Notes: a model not told the origin generated them from the sequence alone. A stretch of DNA of 64,000 bases from Dokdonia sp. 4H-3-7-5 (GCF_000212355.1 NC_015496.1:2182501-2246500), one strand, 5' to 3'; shown: positions 24,932 to 33,889, numbered from the stretch's first letter. Program-made: numbers and translations.

Positions 24932-25954
24932 ATGAAATTAAGAAACTACCTAGGTTTAGCCATAGTTTTATTATTATGTGTTGGTTGCCCTTCTGATGAT
25001 GATGGCATTGAGTCGGTTCCTCCACGTGATAGAGGAGAACAGGCCATAGAAGATGATGCAGAAATACGTGAATATCTAGAGACACACTTTTATAATTACG
25101 AGGAGTTTGAAAATCCTACAGCAGACTTTGATTATAAAATACGTTTTGACACTATTGCTTCGATTAATAGTGATAAAACACCAATCATTGATCGACCTGA
25201 GTTAACAAGCATTACTTATAACCGTGTTGATACAGATCAAACAGTTTACATTCTTACAGCTAGACAGGGGGCTAGCGAGAAGCCGGCAGCTACTTACTCA
25301 GATTCAACGTTAGTAACTTATACTGGAAGAAACTTAAATAGTACAACTTTTGATTCCTCACCTAATCCAGTGTGGTTTGATCTTACTGGAACCATAGATG
25401 GTTTTCAAAATGGAATTGCTGGCTTCAAAGGAGCTGGGGCAGGACCTGTTGCAAATGGTGATGGAACAACATCTTATGAAGATTTTGGTGTAGGAGCTGT
25501 ATTTATTCCTAGTGGACTAGGTTATTTTAATTTACCTCCTGGTAATGTTGAAATTTACAGTCCTCTCGTATTTACATTCTCTGTGTTTGATGTAATCATT
25601 ACAGATCATGACGGTGATGGAATTATATCTATTAACGAAGATCTTGATGGGAACGGCTTTCTATTTGATGAAGCAGATAATCCTGATGACGATTTAGCAT
25701 TTGCCTTCCAAGATCCAGATGATGATAATGACGGTGTTCGCACTAGATTAGAAATAGTGCTTGACGAAGATGGAAATTTCATTTCATTTCTTGATACAGA
25801 TGATGATGGTATTAGCAATCATCTTGACAACGATGATGATGGAGATGGTAGGAATACTCTAGATGAAATCCAAATTAATAGCTCAACGGGAGTTGTAACT
25901 TATACAGACACAGATGGAGACGGTATACCTGATTATCTAGATGCAGATAGTTAG
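24932..25954 (+). CDS. FKBP-type prolyl isomerase lipoprotein with Asp-rich TSP3-like tail
   Basis: The start at 24932 gives a lipoprotein signal (MKLRNYLGLAIVLLLCVGC); 17 in-frame codons upstream overlap the promoter. The 340-residue protein has an N-terminal spacer, an FKBP-like domain near 125-210 (VTYTGRNLNSTTFD, FDLTGTIDGFQNGIAGFKGAG, FIPSGLGYF) and then about 120 residues of calcium-binding-type repeats (DHDGDGIISINEDLDGNG, DTDDDGISNHLDNDDDGDG, DTDGDGIPDYLD). It probably folds or anchors surface proteins, with rigidity dependent on Ca2+. This combination is known in flavobacteria; substrates are unknown. Confidence 0.85.
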   Translation: MKLRNYLGLAIVLLLCVGCPSDDDGIESVPPRDRGEQAIEDDAEIREYLETHFYNYEEFENPTADFDYKIRFDTIASINSDKTPIIDRPELTSITYNRVDTDQTVYILTARQGASEKPAATYSDSTLVTYTGRNLNSTTFDSSPNPVWFDLTGTIDGFQNGIAGFKGAGAGPVANGDGTTSYEDFGVGAVFIPSGLGYFNLPPGNVEIYSPLVFTFSVFDVIITDHDGDGIISINEDLDGNGFLFDEADNPDDDLAFAFQDPDDDNDGVRTRLEIVLDEDGNFISFLDTDDDGISNHLDNDDDGDGRNTLDEIQINSSTGVVTYTDTDGDGIPDYLDADS

Positions 25955-25964
25955 AATTTAATTA

Positions 25965-25980
25965 CGCTTTCGCGAAAGCG
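25965..25980. repeat. palindrome CGCTTTCGCGAAAGCG (16 bp), intergenic
   Basis: Starts 10 bases after the FKBP gene stop and lies just before the gene's real terminator, so it is a separate element. Confidence 0.9.
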
Positions 25981-25993
25981 CTAAATAAATTTG

Positions 25994-26029
25994 AAAAGTC
26001 ACATTGTTTCACACAATGTGACTTTTTTG
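25994..26029 (+). terminator. Rho-independent terminator after the FKBP gene
   Basis: A 14-bp stem (AAAAGTCACATTGT / ACAATGTGACTTTT) with a 5-base loop and T tract; it can work in both directions. Confidence 0.9.
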
Positions 26030-26165
26030 TTTAGACTGATATTTGAAGCTCAATCAAGTGAATTAAAAAGGTTGTTTCGATTATAGATAGATTACATCGC
26101 AGCTAGAGATTGAGCGTAATTGCTTGTTTTGTAAAGATCCTCTTAAAATTAGGCACAAGGTATAC

Positions 26166-26207
26166 CAAAAAAAAATCGGGTATTCCCATAAAGAATACCC
26201 GATTTTG
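26166..26207 (-). terminator. Rho-independent terminator of the PorT-like gene
   Basis: AAATCGGGTATTC and GAATACCCGATTT pair around a 7-base loop and run into nine T on the minus strand. Apart from two terminators and a palindrome, nothing is seen in the 273-base gap 25955-26227. Confidence 0.9.
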
Positions 26208-26227
26208 AAATCTATAATTTTTTAACG

Positions 26228-26857
26228 CTAGTTCCCTCCATCAAGAGAGTACGATAAACTCAAAATCCATTGTGATGGTCTTGCATCTACTTTAAAGCCT
26301 ACACTGTTATCTTCAGCCTGTGATTCTGTTACAATGGTATTGTCTGTAAATGCTCCCTCGTATCTCACATCAATTCCTAGCTTGCCAAATGAAAGCCCTG
26401 CGCCTAGCTGGTAGCCTACAGTAAATGAATTTTCTGGATCTTCAAAATCAATGTCTATGCCGTCAAACTCATCGTCAATAATATATTGAAAAGAAGGTCC
26501 AGCCTTCACATTTAAAGGCCCTATAACATTAAAACCAACAAGTACTGGAATGTCAATTTTTGACAATTCATAATCTATACTATTTGAACCCGAGATATTG
26601 CTCTGATATTCTGTGTTGATTTTTGTGTAAAGTAACTCTGGCTGTATGAAGATACCGGCAAACACTGCCTTATAATAAATTCCAGCGTGAAAGCCAGACT
26701 TATTTTCCTTGTCAAAAGTACTCTCGGCAAATTCTGAGGTAAACTCTAGATCTCCTACAGAGCCATAATTGAGTCCGCCCTTGATTCCGAAGCCAGCGCT
26801 TTGGCTAAATGCAGTCATACCTGATAAGAGTAATACTGCTACAATGATTTTTTTCAT
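26228..26857 (-). CDS. outer-membrane beta-barrel protein (PorT-like)
   Basis: A 209-residue porin-like protein: signal peptide MKKIIVAVLLLSGMTAFSQS, then alternating short strands (FGIKGGLNYGSVG, FHAGIYYKAVFAGIFIQPELLYTKI, VGFNVIGPLNVKAGPSFQYII, DVRYEGAFTD) and a terminal strand ILSLSYSLDGGN. This is the usual form of the outer-membrane barrel family PF13568 in Bacteroidota. No partner gene is adjacent, and the cargo or ligand is unknown. Confidence 0.85.
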   Translation of the reverse strand: MKKIIVAVLLLSGMTAFSQSAGFGIKGGLNYGSVGDLEFTSEFAESTFDKENKSGFHAGIYYKAVFAGIFIQPELLYTKINTEYQSNISGSNSIDYELSKIDIPVLVGFNVIGPLNVKAGPSFQYIIDDEFDGIDIDFEDPENSFTVGYQLGAGLSFGKLGIDVRYEGAFTDNTIVTESQAEDNSVGFKVDARPSQWILSLSYSLDGGN

Positions 26858-26954
26858 AATTGAAGTTTTATTGATTAATAAAGAGACAAATAAAAAGGCA
26901 GTATGTTACAATCATACTGCCTATGTCTTTTATGTAAACGGTGGTGTTGTTTGA

Positions 26955-27908
26955 TTATTTTCTAGCAACTACTTTTTCTACAGCCTTTACGATAGCATCT
27001 GCATTAAGCCCGTATTTTTCCATAAGTTGTTCTGGCGTCCCACTTTCTCCAAATGTATCTGCTGTCGCAACGTACTCTTGTGGTACAGGGTGGGTAAGAG
27101 ATAGCTCTCTTGCTACACTTTCTCCTAGACCTCCTAAAAAGTTATGCTCCTCTGCAGTTACCACGCATCCAGTCTTTTTTACAGATTTGATGATTGCCTC
27201 TGCATCTAGAGGTTTGATAGTGTGTATATTGATTACTTCTGCTGTGATGCCTTTTTCATTAAGTACTTTGCAAGCCTCAAGCGCTTCCCATACTAGGTGG
27301 CCAGTCGCAACAATAGTTACATCATTACCTTCTTGTAATTGTACTGCTTTCCCTATTTCAAATTTTTGATTTTCAGGAGTGAAGTTAGGCACTACCGGAC
27401 GTCCAAAACGTAAATAAACTGGCCCTACGTGATCTGCAAGTGCTATAGTCGCAGCTTTGGTCTGGTTATAATCACACGTATTGATCACTGTCATTCCTGG
27501 TAACATCTTCATGAGTCCGATGTCCTCAAGAATTTGGTGTGTGGCTCCATCTTCACCTAAGGTAAGACCTGCGTGAGATGCACATATTTTTACATTTTTG
27601 TCAGAATATGCGATAGACTGTCTAATCTGGTCATAAACACGACCCGTAGAGAAGTTTGCAAAAGTTCCTGTGAAAGGAATTTTACCACCTATTGTTAGTC
27701 CTGCGGCGATACCCATCATATTTGCTTCGGCAATTCCTATTTGGAAAAAACGTTCTGGATTTTCATCTATAAACGTTTGTATTTTTAGAGAACCTATAAG
27801 ATCTGCACAGAGAGAAACAACATTAGGATTTGTTCTCCCTAATTCTGTCATTCCTGCTCCAAAACCTGATCTTGTATCCTTACTGCCTGTATTTTCGTAT
27901 GTTTTCAT
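26955..27908 (-). CDS. transketolase, C-terminal subunit
   Basis: 317 residues covering the pyrimidine-binding and C-terminal domains of transketolase: SGFGAGMTELGRTNPNVVSLCADLIGSLK at the start, the catalytic Glu in FFQIGIAEANMMGIAAGL, and a C-terminal domain ending in ADAIVKAVEKV. The N-terminal half is the next gene upstream on the same strand, 48 bases away. Together they make one enzyme of the pentose phosphate pathway. A two-gene transketolase is common in flavobacteria and archaea. Confidence 0.93.
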   Translation of the reverse strand: MKTYENTGSKDTRSGFGAGMTELGRTNPNVVSLCADLIGSLKIQTFIDENPERFFQIGIAEANMMGIAAGLTIGGKIPFTGTFANFSTGRVYDQIRQSIAYSDKNVKICASHAGLTLGEDGATHQILEDIGLMKMLPGMTVINTCDYNQTKAATIALADHVGPVYLRFGRPVVPNFTPENQKFEIGKAVQLQEGNDVTIVATGHLVWEALEACKVLNEKGITAEVINIHTIKPLDAEAIIKSVKKTGCVVTAEEHNFLGGLGESVARELSLTHPVPQEYVATADTFGESGTPEQLMEKYGLNADAIVKAVEKVVARK

Positions 27909-27924
27909 TGTAATGATTTTTGGT

Positions 27925-27942
27925 ACGCTTTCGCGAAAGCGT
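27925..27942. repeat. palindrome ACGCTTTCGCGAAAGCGT (18 bp) between the two transketolase genes
   Basis: Occupies much of the 48-base gap between the N- and C-subunit genes. Confidence 0.9.
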
Positions 27943-27956
27943 AATAAGAAAAAGGT

Positions 27957-28802
27957 TTAGTAGTCGCCTAAGGTTTCTGGATTCTGTGCTAGAGCACTCG
28001 CGAGTTGCTCATCATTAGGAGCTTTACCATGCCACGCGTGGGTGCCCATCATAAAGTCTACACCATTACCCATGATTGTGTGTAATAATACACAAACTGG
28101 TTTTCCATTTCCAGAAAGATCTTTGGCTTGATTCATTCCTTTTACAATAGCTTCTACATCATTTCCTTGCTCGATATCAAGAACAATCCACCCGAAAGCT
28201 TCAAATTTTGCGCGCACGCTTCCCATATTTAATACGTGGTCTGTGCTACCATCGATCTGCTGTCCGTTAAGATCTACGGTAGCGATAATATTATCAACCT
28301 TTTTTGCCGAAGCATACATAATTGCTTCCCAGTTTTGACCTTCTTGCAATTCACCGTCTCCCATTAAGGTATAGATAGTGTGGTTGTCTTTGTTAAGTTT
28401 TTTTGCTTGAGCTGCACCTACCGCAACACTTAATCCTTGACCTAGTGATCCAGAGGCGATACGCACTCCAGGAAGCCCTTCATGTGTAGTAGGGTGTCCT
28501 TGTAGTCTAGAGTTAAGTAATCTAAAAGTGTTAAGCTCTTCGACTGGGAAATATCCAGAACGAGCTAATACACTATAGAAAACTGGAGATATATGACCGT
28601 TAGAAAGGAAGAAAAGATCTTCTCCTATACCGTCCATATCAAATCCTTCTTTACGTTCCATAAGCTCTTGATAGAGAACCGAAATAAATTCGGCACATCC
28701 TAATGATCCGCCTGGGTGTCCAGAACTTACTTTGTGTACTTGTCGTACGATATCTCTACGCACTTGGGTTACAAATGCTTCTAGCTTCTCTATGTCTGCC
28801 AT
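27957..28802 (-). CDS. transketolase, N-terminal subunit
   Basis: 281 residues of the thiamine-diphosphate-binding half: HKVSSGHPGGSLGCAEFISVLY, the ThDP motif GDGELQEGQNWEAIMYAS...DLNGQQIDGS near 148-185 and the GNGVDFMMG loop. The upstream sequence has a -7-like TTATTTTTAC. It is translated first and followed by the C-terminal subunit gene. Confidence 0.94.
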   Translation of the reverse strand: MADIEKLEAFVTQVRRDIVRQVHKVSSGHPGGSLGCAEFISVLYQELMERKEGFDMDGIGEDLFFLSNGHISPVFYSVLARSGYFPVEELNTFRLLNSRLQGHPTTHEGLPGVRIASGSLGQGLSVAVGAAQAKKLNKDNHTIYTLMGDGELQEGQNWEAIMYASAKKVDNIIATVDLNGQQIDGSTDHVLNMGSVRAKFEAFGWIVLDIEQGNDVEAIVKGMNQAKDLSGNGKPVCVLLHTIMGNGVDFMMGTHAWHGKAPNDEQLASALAQNPETLGDY

Positions 28803-28833
28803 ATTATTGAATTTATTATGTAAAAATAAGCAT

Positions 28834-28880
28834 ATAAAAAAGTCCTACCATCGAGATTGCTCAAGATTGTAGGACTTCTT
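28834..28880 (-). terminator. terminator of the pyrE-SRPBCC transcript
   Basis: AGTCCTAC at 28841-28848 pairs with GTAGGACT at 28869-28876; on the minus strand it ends in a T tract. The 20-base loop is large, but an inner helix may shorten it. Confidence 0.65.
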
Positions 28881-28912
28881 TGATTTTTGCGAAATATTGA
28901 ATTTAAACTGCG

Positions 28913-29305
28913 TTATGCAATTACATCCATATTATCAGAAAGTGTGCCTATAAACTTTGTGATAGGTCCTTTAACCATCATCGCCATCATGGCGTTAAAT
29001 TCTCCTTCAAAGTGAAGTTGTACCTCAGTTTTATCTGCTGCTAGTTCTTTAATATCTGCAGTAAGTTGGAAAGGTATTTTGTCACTTGCTGCTCCTAGTA
29101 CTACTTTACTATGAGGAATTCCTTCCTTAAGGTCTAATACTATTTCTGGCATACCTTTAAGTCCAAAAAGGAAACGTGTGTCGCTTATCTTTTCAAACTT
29201 AGTGTTCTCTGGCATTAATTTTTCAAAGTTCTCAATGTTCATTAAGAAGTTATAAACTTCTTCTTGTGACTTGTTGAGCGTCTTTACAGGACTTTCTAAA
29301 TTCAT
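28913..29305 (-). CDS. SRPBCC-fold (Bet v 1-like) protein
   Basis: A 130-residue protein that starts SPVKTLNKSQEEVYNFLMNIENFEKLMPENT, the common opening of START/SRPBCC proteins, followed by a beta-rich middle (FLFGLKGMPEIVLDL, TEVQLHFEGEF) and a final amphipathic helix. Ligand unknown. It lies 16 bases after pyrE and ends at a terminator, so the pair is likely an operon, without an obvious functional link to pyrimidines. Confidence 0.8.
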   Translation of the reverse strand: MNLESPVKTLNKSQEEVYNFLMNIENFEKLMPENTKFEKISDTRFLFGLKGMPEIVLDLKEGIPHSKVVLGAASDKIPFQLTADIKELAADKTEVQLHFEGEFNAMMAMMVKGPITKFIGTLSDNMDVIA

Positions 29306-29321
29306 TTAGGTTTTTTTAATA

Positions 29322-29963
29322 TTATTTTTCCCAGGTTGACGGGTTCTTACGCCAGTTTTCTAGCGTTTCTTGTTGTGCTTCGGTAATAAAATTTGTGTCC
29401 CTAGCTTGTAGTAGTAAATGAGAGTAATCACTAAGTGTGTTGAGTGTAACTCCAGCTTCTTCAAAATTCTGAGTAGCAGTATCAAAACCGTAGGTAAAGA
29501 TGGCAAGCATCCCTTTTACCGTCATGTTAGAATTTTTAAGAGCTTCTACTGCCATAAGGCTACTCTTACCTGTGCTTATAAGATCTTCTATCACCACAAC
29601 AGTGCTGTTAGGTTCTAGGTGACCTTCTATCTGGTTTTTACGTCCATGCTTCTTAGGCTCTGGACGTACATAAGCAAATGGTACGTTGAGATAATCTGCA
29701 ACAAGCATACCAATACCTATAGCTCCTGTAGCAACACCCACAATAGCATCTGGCTTGCCGTAGATGTTTTCTACTTGCTTTGCCATTTCTTGATGAATGT
29801 AGTTTCTAATAGGAGGGTACGATAGTGTGATGCGGTTATCACAATAAATTGGGGATTGCCAACCAGAAGCCCATGTAAAAGGTTCTTGCGGTTGTAATTT
29901 TATTGCATTAATTTGCAAAAGCAATTCGGCAGTTTTTTTTGCCGTTTCTTTGTCTAAAATCAT
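29322..29963 (-). CDS. pyrE: orotate phosphoribosyltransferase
   Basis: It makes orotidine monophosphate from orotate and PRPP in pyrimidine synthesis. The 213 residues contain the substrate loop FTWASGWQSPIYCDNR, the flexible catalytic loop RPEPKKHGRKNQIEG and the PRPP motif VVVIEDLISTGKSS, all as in PyrE. The start region overlaps the possible extended start of the divergent NUDIX gene, so their promoters are intertwined. Confidence 0.95.
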   Translation of the reverse strand: MILDKETAKKTAELLLQINAIKLQPQEPFTWASGWQSPIYCDNRITLSYPPIRNYIHQEMAKQVENIYGKPDAIVGVATGAIGIGMLVADYLNVPFAYVRPEPKKHGRKNQIEGHLEPNSTVVVIEDLISTGKSSLMAVEALKNSNMTVKGMLAIFTYGFDTATQNFEEAGVTLNTLSDYSHLLLQARDTNFITEAQQETLENWRKNPSTWEK

Positions 29964-29970
29964 ACTGCAA

Positions 29971-30594
29971 ATGTATAAAGTTTTTGTGAATGATATTCCT
30001 ATTATTCTATCTACAGAAAAGGTAATAGGGAAGAACTATAAAACCATCTCCATAAAGAAGGTCAAGATTAAGAAACTGATCAAGAAATTATATGATGGAG
30101 AACAGTTATATATTAACCTCTACCACCCTAAGGAAGAGAAGTTACTCAAGCACCTGCGCAAGAAACTTAAACTTGTAATAGCGGGCGGCGGACTCGTATA
30201 TAACGATAAAAAGGAAATTCTTTTTATCTATCGCAATGGTCGCTGGGACTTGCCTAAAGGTAAGATTGAGAAAAAAGAAGATATAGAGGACTGTGCTATT
30301 AGAGAAGTAGAGGAGGAGACAGGTGTTACTGGTCTCACTATTACAAAGCCTCTGGAAATTACTTACCATGTTTTTAAACGCAATGGCGAGTTCAGGCTTA
30401 AGGAGACCTTCTGGTTTGAAATGCACACAAGCTGCACAGACGAGCTAGTGCCGCAAGCTAAGGAAGGCATTAAGAAAGCTAAGTGGCTCAACTTTGAAAA
30501 ATCACAGAAAGCGCTTGATAAATCTTATGAAAATATCAAGCTTATCTTTCCTAAAGAATATTTAATTAAGCATCCTAACGATAGGGTAGCGTAG
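29971..30594 (+). CDS. NUDIX hydrolase
   Basis: A protein of about 207 residues; the ATG at 29971 is preferred because the alternative at 29950 lies inside the divergent pyrE gene. The Nudix box G-x5-E-x7-REVxEExG is complete in GKIEKKEDIEDCAIREVEEETGV (residues about 105-127), preceded by GGGLVYNDKKEILFIYRNGRWDLPKG. It cleaves a nucleoside diphosphate linked to another moiety; the substrate is unclear. The N-terminal 65 residues are not part of the Nudix fold. It overlaps the convergent M14 gene by 33 bases. Confidence 0.88.
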   Translation: MYKVFVNDIPIILSTEKVIGKNYKTISIKKVKIKKLIKKLYDGEQLYINLYHPKEEKLLKHLRKKLKLVIAGGGLVYNDKKEILFIYRNGRWDLPKGKIEKKEDIEDCAIREVEEETGVTGLTITKPLEITYHVFKRNGEFRLKETFWFEMHTSCTDELVPQAKEGIKKAKWLNFEKSQKALDKSYENIKLIFPKEYLIKHPNDRVA

Positions 30595-32310
30595 GTGTGC
30601 TTTCTCATAGCTAGAAGATTTTTTATGAATCCAGTCTAGCTGAGCGTACCAGTTATTTGCAAAATCAGGATTTAATGATTTCTTGAGATTAAACTCTATT
30701 CTAATTTTAGGGTGAGTCTCAAGAAATTGTTGAGCCTTATCTTCCCATACATATGGCGAGAAGCCTTCCTTCTGTTGCAATATGGTGTCAAAAAAGTTCC
30801 AGTTAAAGAAACTATCTGTCGCCTCTGGCTCTAGCGTTTCTAGAATGTAGCGTATTCCTTTTTGGTCTGTAGGTACTATGTAGCCACCTCTTGGTATGGT
30901 AACTTCTTCTTCAGAAGTTTTTAAACTGGTGTTGTAATGTAAATAATGACCTTCATAAGGGCTATTTCGAGTTTCATAGGTGTCTATATGATATACTTGA
31001 GCAACAAATGTCGTGTCCTTTTTAAGCTGATCAAACTTAATGTCATTTGCCTTTAAGATAAGCGCAACATCTCTGTAACCCCTTGGGATTACATAAGCTT
31101 TTGGTATCATTACCTCCTTTGTAGGCTTAAAATAATCGTAGTAAGTAACTTTTTTAGTAAAAGGTTTATTAACGTCATATTTAAGACGTTCCTTCCCGGT
31201 TACTTCACTAGGTTGCATCCTTCCTTCATATCCTAAGAAGTCTAGAGTGGTGGTTTTTGTGGTGTCTAACTCAAATTGTACAGGATAGGTTTCCGCTTTC
31301 GCGAAAGCGTTAAAAGCACTTTCACGCATTTCTTTAATCTTCGTGCCGTTTTCGGCAGTGATTTTTAAGATGCTTTTCATTAATTCGTACGTTCCTTCCA
31401 CTCTAGGTTTGTAGGGTTTGAGCATGTGAGTTTCTACCATAAGTCCTATGGTGTTCCATAGCGAGGTGAAACCCGTCGAGTAGCGTGGGTAATCCATAAA
31501 CTGGCTAAAGCCTTTTTCTGGAGTGCTATTAAAGACGTTCACATAAGGAGTAATTTCCCAGTCTTTTGTCTTAAGGTCTTCCTCTAGCATAGGCTGGAAC
31601 TCATCATGTACGTAGTCACCTAATGCTCCTCCCAGTTTGTTGTGTTGTGTAAAGAGATGTGTGAGCGTGTATTGATAATCTGCGCCATTGCTTACGTGAT
31701 TATCTATAAAAACATCTGGCTCAATCATGTGATAAATTTCTGCAAAAGCGGCAGCGTTTTTTGTGTCACGCTTTATAAAGTCACGGTTAAGATCATAGTT
31801 TTGTGCATTTCCTCGGAAACCATATTCTTTTGGTCCATTCTGATTGGTTCTCGTCCCGCTATTACGGTTAAGAGCGCCACCCACATTATAGATTGCAATC
31901 GCACTTACCCATGTGTTTTCTGGGGCCTCTATCTTTCCTTGTGCGAGGTCTCGCATAAGCATCATAGTTGCATCGATTCCGTCTGACTCCCCAGGGTGAA
32001 TACCATTATTAATGAGAATACGACGCACATCTTTATCGTCAGAAAACTCACTGTCAAAACTTCGATTAGGATTAAAAGTAACTAGCGTGAGCGGTTCGCC
32101 AGCATCAGTCGTGCCTACTTCATAGGTTTTTATAGAGCGATATGCAGTATCAAGATCCTTATAAAAAGCGATGACTTCTTGGTAGGTTGGTGTTTCTGTA
32201 CCTCCGCTTTTTTCAAAGCGCGTAGTAAAGTCTTTATTTTCTGGATTATCTTTTGTGTCACCACAACTTATGATAATGGCGAGTAGTGGGAGTAAAAAAA
32301 GTCTTTTCAT
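30562..32310 (-). CDS. M14-family zinc carboxypeptidase lipoprotein
   Basis: The start at 32310 gives a lipoprotein signal (MKRLFLLPLLAIIISC); the ATG 13 codons upstream is less likely. The 582-residue protein has M14 metal-site features: NGIHPGESDGIDA (His and Glu ligands), DLNRDFIK and DNHVSNGADYQYT (His ligand). It is a second M14 enzyme distinct from that at 8277 and lacks the GATase-like tail. Likely peptide breakdown in the periplasm or at the surface. A palindrome copy gives NAFAKAET. Confidence 0.87.
   Translation of the reverse strand: MKRLFLLPLLAIIISCGDTKDNPENKDFTTRFEKSGGTETPTYQEVIAFYKDLDTAYRSIKTYEVGTTDAGEPLTLVTFNPNRSFDSEFSDDKDVRRILINNGIHPGESDGIDATMMLMRDLAQGKIEAPENTWVSAIAIYNVGGALNRNSGTRTNQNGPKEYGFRGNAQNYDLNRDFIKRDTKNAAAFAEIYHMIEPDVFIDNHVSNGADYQYTLTHLFTQHNKLGGALGDYVHDEFQPMLEEDLKTKDWEITPYVNVFNSTPEKGFSQFMDYPRYSTGFTSLWNTIGLMVETHMLKPYKPRVEGTYELMKSILKITAENGTKIKEMRESAFNAFAKAETYPVQFELDTTKTTTLDFLGYEGRMQPSEVTGKERLKYDVNKPFTKKVTYYDYFKPTKEVMIPKAYVIPRGYRDVALILKANDIKFDQLKKDTTFVAQVYHIDTYETRNSPYEGHYLHYNTSLKTSEEEVTIPRGGYIVPTDQKGIRYILETLEPEATDSFFNWNFFDTILQQKEGFSPYVWEDKAQQFLETHPKIRIEFNLKKSLNPDFANNWYAQLDWIHKKSSSYEKAHLRYPIVRMLN
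31294..31309. repeat. palindrome CGCTTTCGCGAAAGCG (16 bp) inside the M14 lipoprotein gene
   Basis: Coding copy, read as Ala-Phe-Ala-Lys on the minus strand. Confidence 0.9.
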
Positions 32311-32392
32311 TTGGTTGTACTTGAAGTGTGAAGATACAAATTGGCTCAAAAAATAAAAAGTAAGTTATTTTTGGATGTATAGTGTTTGAGTT

Positions 32393-32410
32393 ACGCTTTC
32401 GCGAAAGCGT
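32393..32410. repeat. palindrome ACGCTTTCGCGAAAGCGT (18 bp), intergenic
   Basis: Lies just after the stop of the UDG-like gene, in the 107-base gap before the M14 gene. Confidence 0.9.
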
Positions 32411-32417
32411 AAAAAAA

Positions 32418-33077
32418 TTAAAAGAAAGGAGTGTACTGCAAGACTCTGAAGTCTATAGTATTGAATTGCGGATTTTCCTTTTTGAGTTGTTTGTATAGAG
32501 CAAGACTGCCCACGGCTCTATTTGCCGCTCCAGATGGTGCCGTGAGAGACACCGTTTTAATAGTGCGTCCTTGCCATTGAAACTGATGTACTCGCGGTAC
32601 TTCGCTACTTACCACTTTCAACTTTACATCCTGTTCTTTGCAAGCTTTCCTAAAGAAATACTCAGGGCCATTTTTACTATTTCCGCCAGTGAATAATAGT
32701 GTTTCCACCTTTGGAGATTTGCTCAAGTAACCGAAAATATCTCTTAAGGTTACATTAGTCATTCCAATATCTGAGGCGTCTATTTTAATGCGTTCTGAGG
32801 AAGCGACGATATCACAAACACCAATATTACGAGATGTGAGAAAATCTTTGCGCTCTTGAATGGCTTGCTCTGTAGTTTCAAAAGTAAGATTGAGATTGAA
32901 AATCTTATTTAAAATAGGCCATAGTTGCCCATCGATACTCCCGTAGCAAAAGTTTACATCTCCCGTTTTAAGAGTGCCTTCTGTAAATCTAGGAGGAGGA
33001 AGTGTGCCTACAATGAGTTTTGTGGCGTTCTCAATATTAAACGGCGGATAAGGATGTGTATGTTTAAAAACAGACAT
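32418..33077 (-). CDS. uracil-DNA-glycosylase-superfamily protein
   Basis: A 219-residue protein with UDG-like segments: LIVGTLPPPRF near the start (motif I position, the catalytic GQDPY/GExPG counterpart), FCYGSIDGQLWPIL, GVCDIVASS and, near the end, SLTAPSGAANRAVG in place of the HPSP-type motif 2. Family membership is reasonably clear, but the altered motifs leave base-excision activity open. The next gene starts at the same base where this one begins (1-base overlap), suggesting coupling. Confidence 0.7.
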   Translation of the reverse strand: MSVFKHTHPYPPFNIENATKLIVGTLPPPRFTEGTLKTGDVNFCYGSIDGQLWPILNKIFNLNLTFETTEQAIQERKDFLTSRNIGVCDIVASSERIKIDASDIGMTNVTLRDIFGYLSKSPKVETLLFTGGNSKNGPEYFFRKACKEQDVKLKVVSSEVPRVHQFQWQGRTIKTVSLTAPSGAANRAVGSLALYKQLKKENPQFNTIDFRVLQYTPFF

Positions 33078-33805
33078 TATGATTGTGTCGCAGCAACAAG
33101 TCTTTCTACTTCTATAAAAGTATTTTTGTGTAGTTTTCTATTGGGTGTAGTAAGGTTTAAAAACTCTTCTTGCATCTCGTGTAGCACTTCTAGCGCTTTA
33201 GATTGCATCTTACTTTCAATATAAAATTTTGAGAGTTGCACGCGCTCAGGATAATTAGAATAACGCTGATCTATTTTTTTTAGGATAACTTCTGCCTCAT
33301 CATCTTTCCCAGTTTTTGATAAGGCGAGCCCATATTTAAACTGTGCTTGCGACTTTTCAAAATCTGAGACGGTGCTCATTTTCTCACCTATGGCAATTAC
33401 TTCATCATACTTTTCTTGCTCAAAAAGAGCAAGTAGTAATTGTGTGTTTGCATAGTAATCGTTTTTCTGACTTCCTTTTAAAACACTATCGTATTGAATC
33501 GCTGCCTCTTTAAAGTTGCCTATCGCAAGTAATGCATCGCCTAGCTCCACACGATTAGAATACGTGTCAGAAAATTCAACTTTCTTTTCTAGTTGGCTTA
33601 TCTTTTTAGTAGGGTTAATAACCGCTGTAAATTCCTTTTGAACGACAGCAACATCCTTTTTATTGAAAATCTGAGCGATTACATATACTAGGCAGCCTAT
33701 GGCAGGCAATAGGAGGATAGCAAAGTACCAGTAAAAACTATTTTTATTCTTGTAAACGTGGTAAGCACATGCCAGCTGGAGCGCAATAAGAATGTAATAC
33801 GTCAT
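33077..33805 (-). CDS. membrane-anchored TPR protein
   Basis: 242 residues: two N-terminal membrane helices (about 1-17 and 23-46) of the type found in PLD-nuclease N-terminal (PLDc_N) domains, then tetratricopeptide-like helices from about 85 on (YSNRVELGDALLAIGNFKEAAIQYDSVL, ANTQLLLALFEQEKYDEVIAIGEKM, SQAQFKYGLALSKTGKDDEAEVILKKI). The TPR part faces the cytoplasm and probably scaffolds other proteins. It is the first gene of a pair with the UDG-like gene. Confidence 0.75.
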   Translation of the reverse strand: MTYYILIALQLACAYHVYKNKNSFYWYFAILLLPAIGCLVYVIAQIFNKKDVAVVQKEFTAVINPTKKISQLEKKVEFSDTYSNRVELGDALLAIGNFKEAAIQYDSVLKGSQKNDYYANTQLLLALFEQEKYDEVIAIGEKMSTVSDFEKSQAQFKYGLALSKTGKDDEAEVILKKIDQRYSNYPERVQLSKFYIESKMQSKALEVLHEMQEEFLNLTTPNRKLHKNTFIEVERLVAATQS

Positions 33806-33882
33806 AGTGATACTTTTTATTTATAAAGATAGTATAGGCAGATGATTAACAGAATTTTAAAATAGGTTCTTTTTGAAAAATG

Positions 33883-33889
33883 CTACCTT
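33883..33889 (+). promoter_or_regulatory. -7-like promoter element of the THX gene (TACCTTG)
   Basis: A shortened TAnnTTTG, 23 bases before the first possible ATG of the THX gene. Confidence 0.35.

Noticed and set aside
27670-27960. Plus-strand open frame opposite the transketolase genes
   Set aside because: It is a mirror of the conserved transketolase coding frame; many such antisense frames occur opposite real genes in this window.
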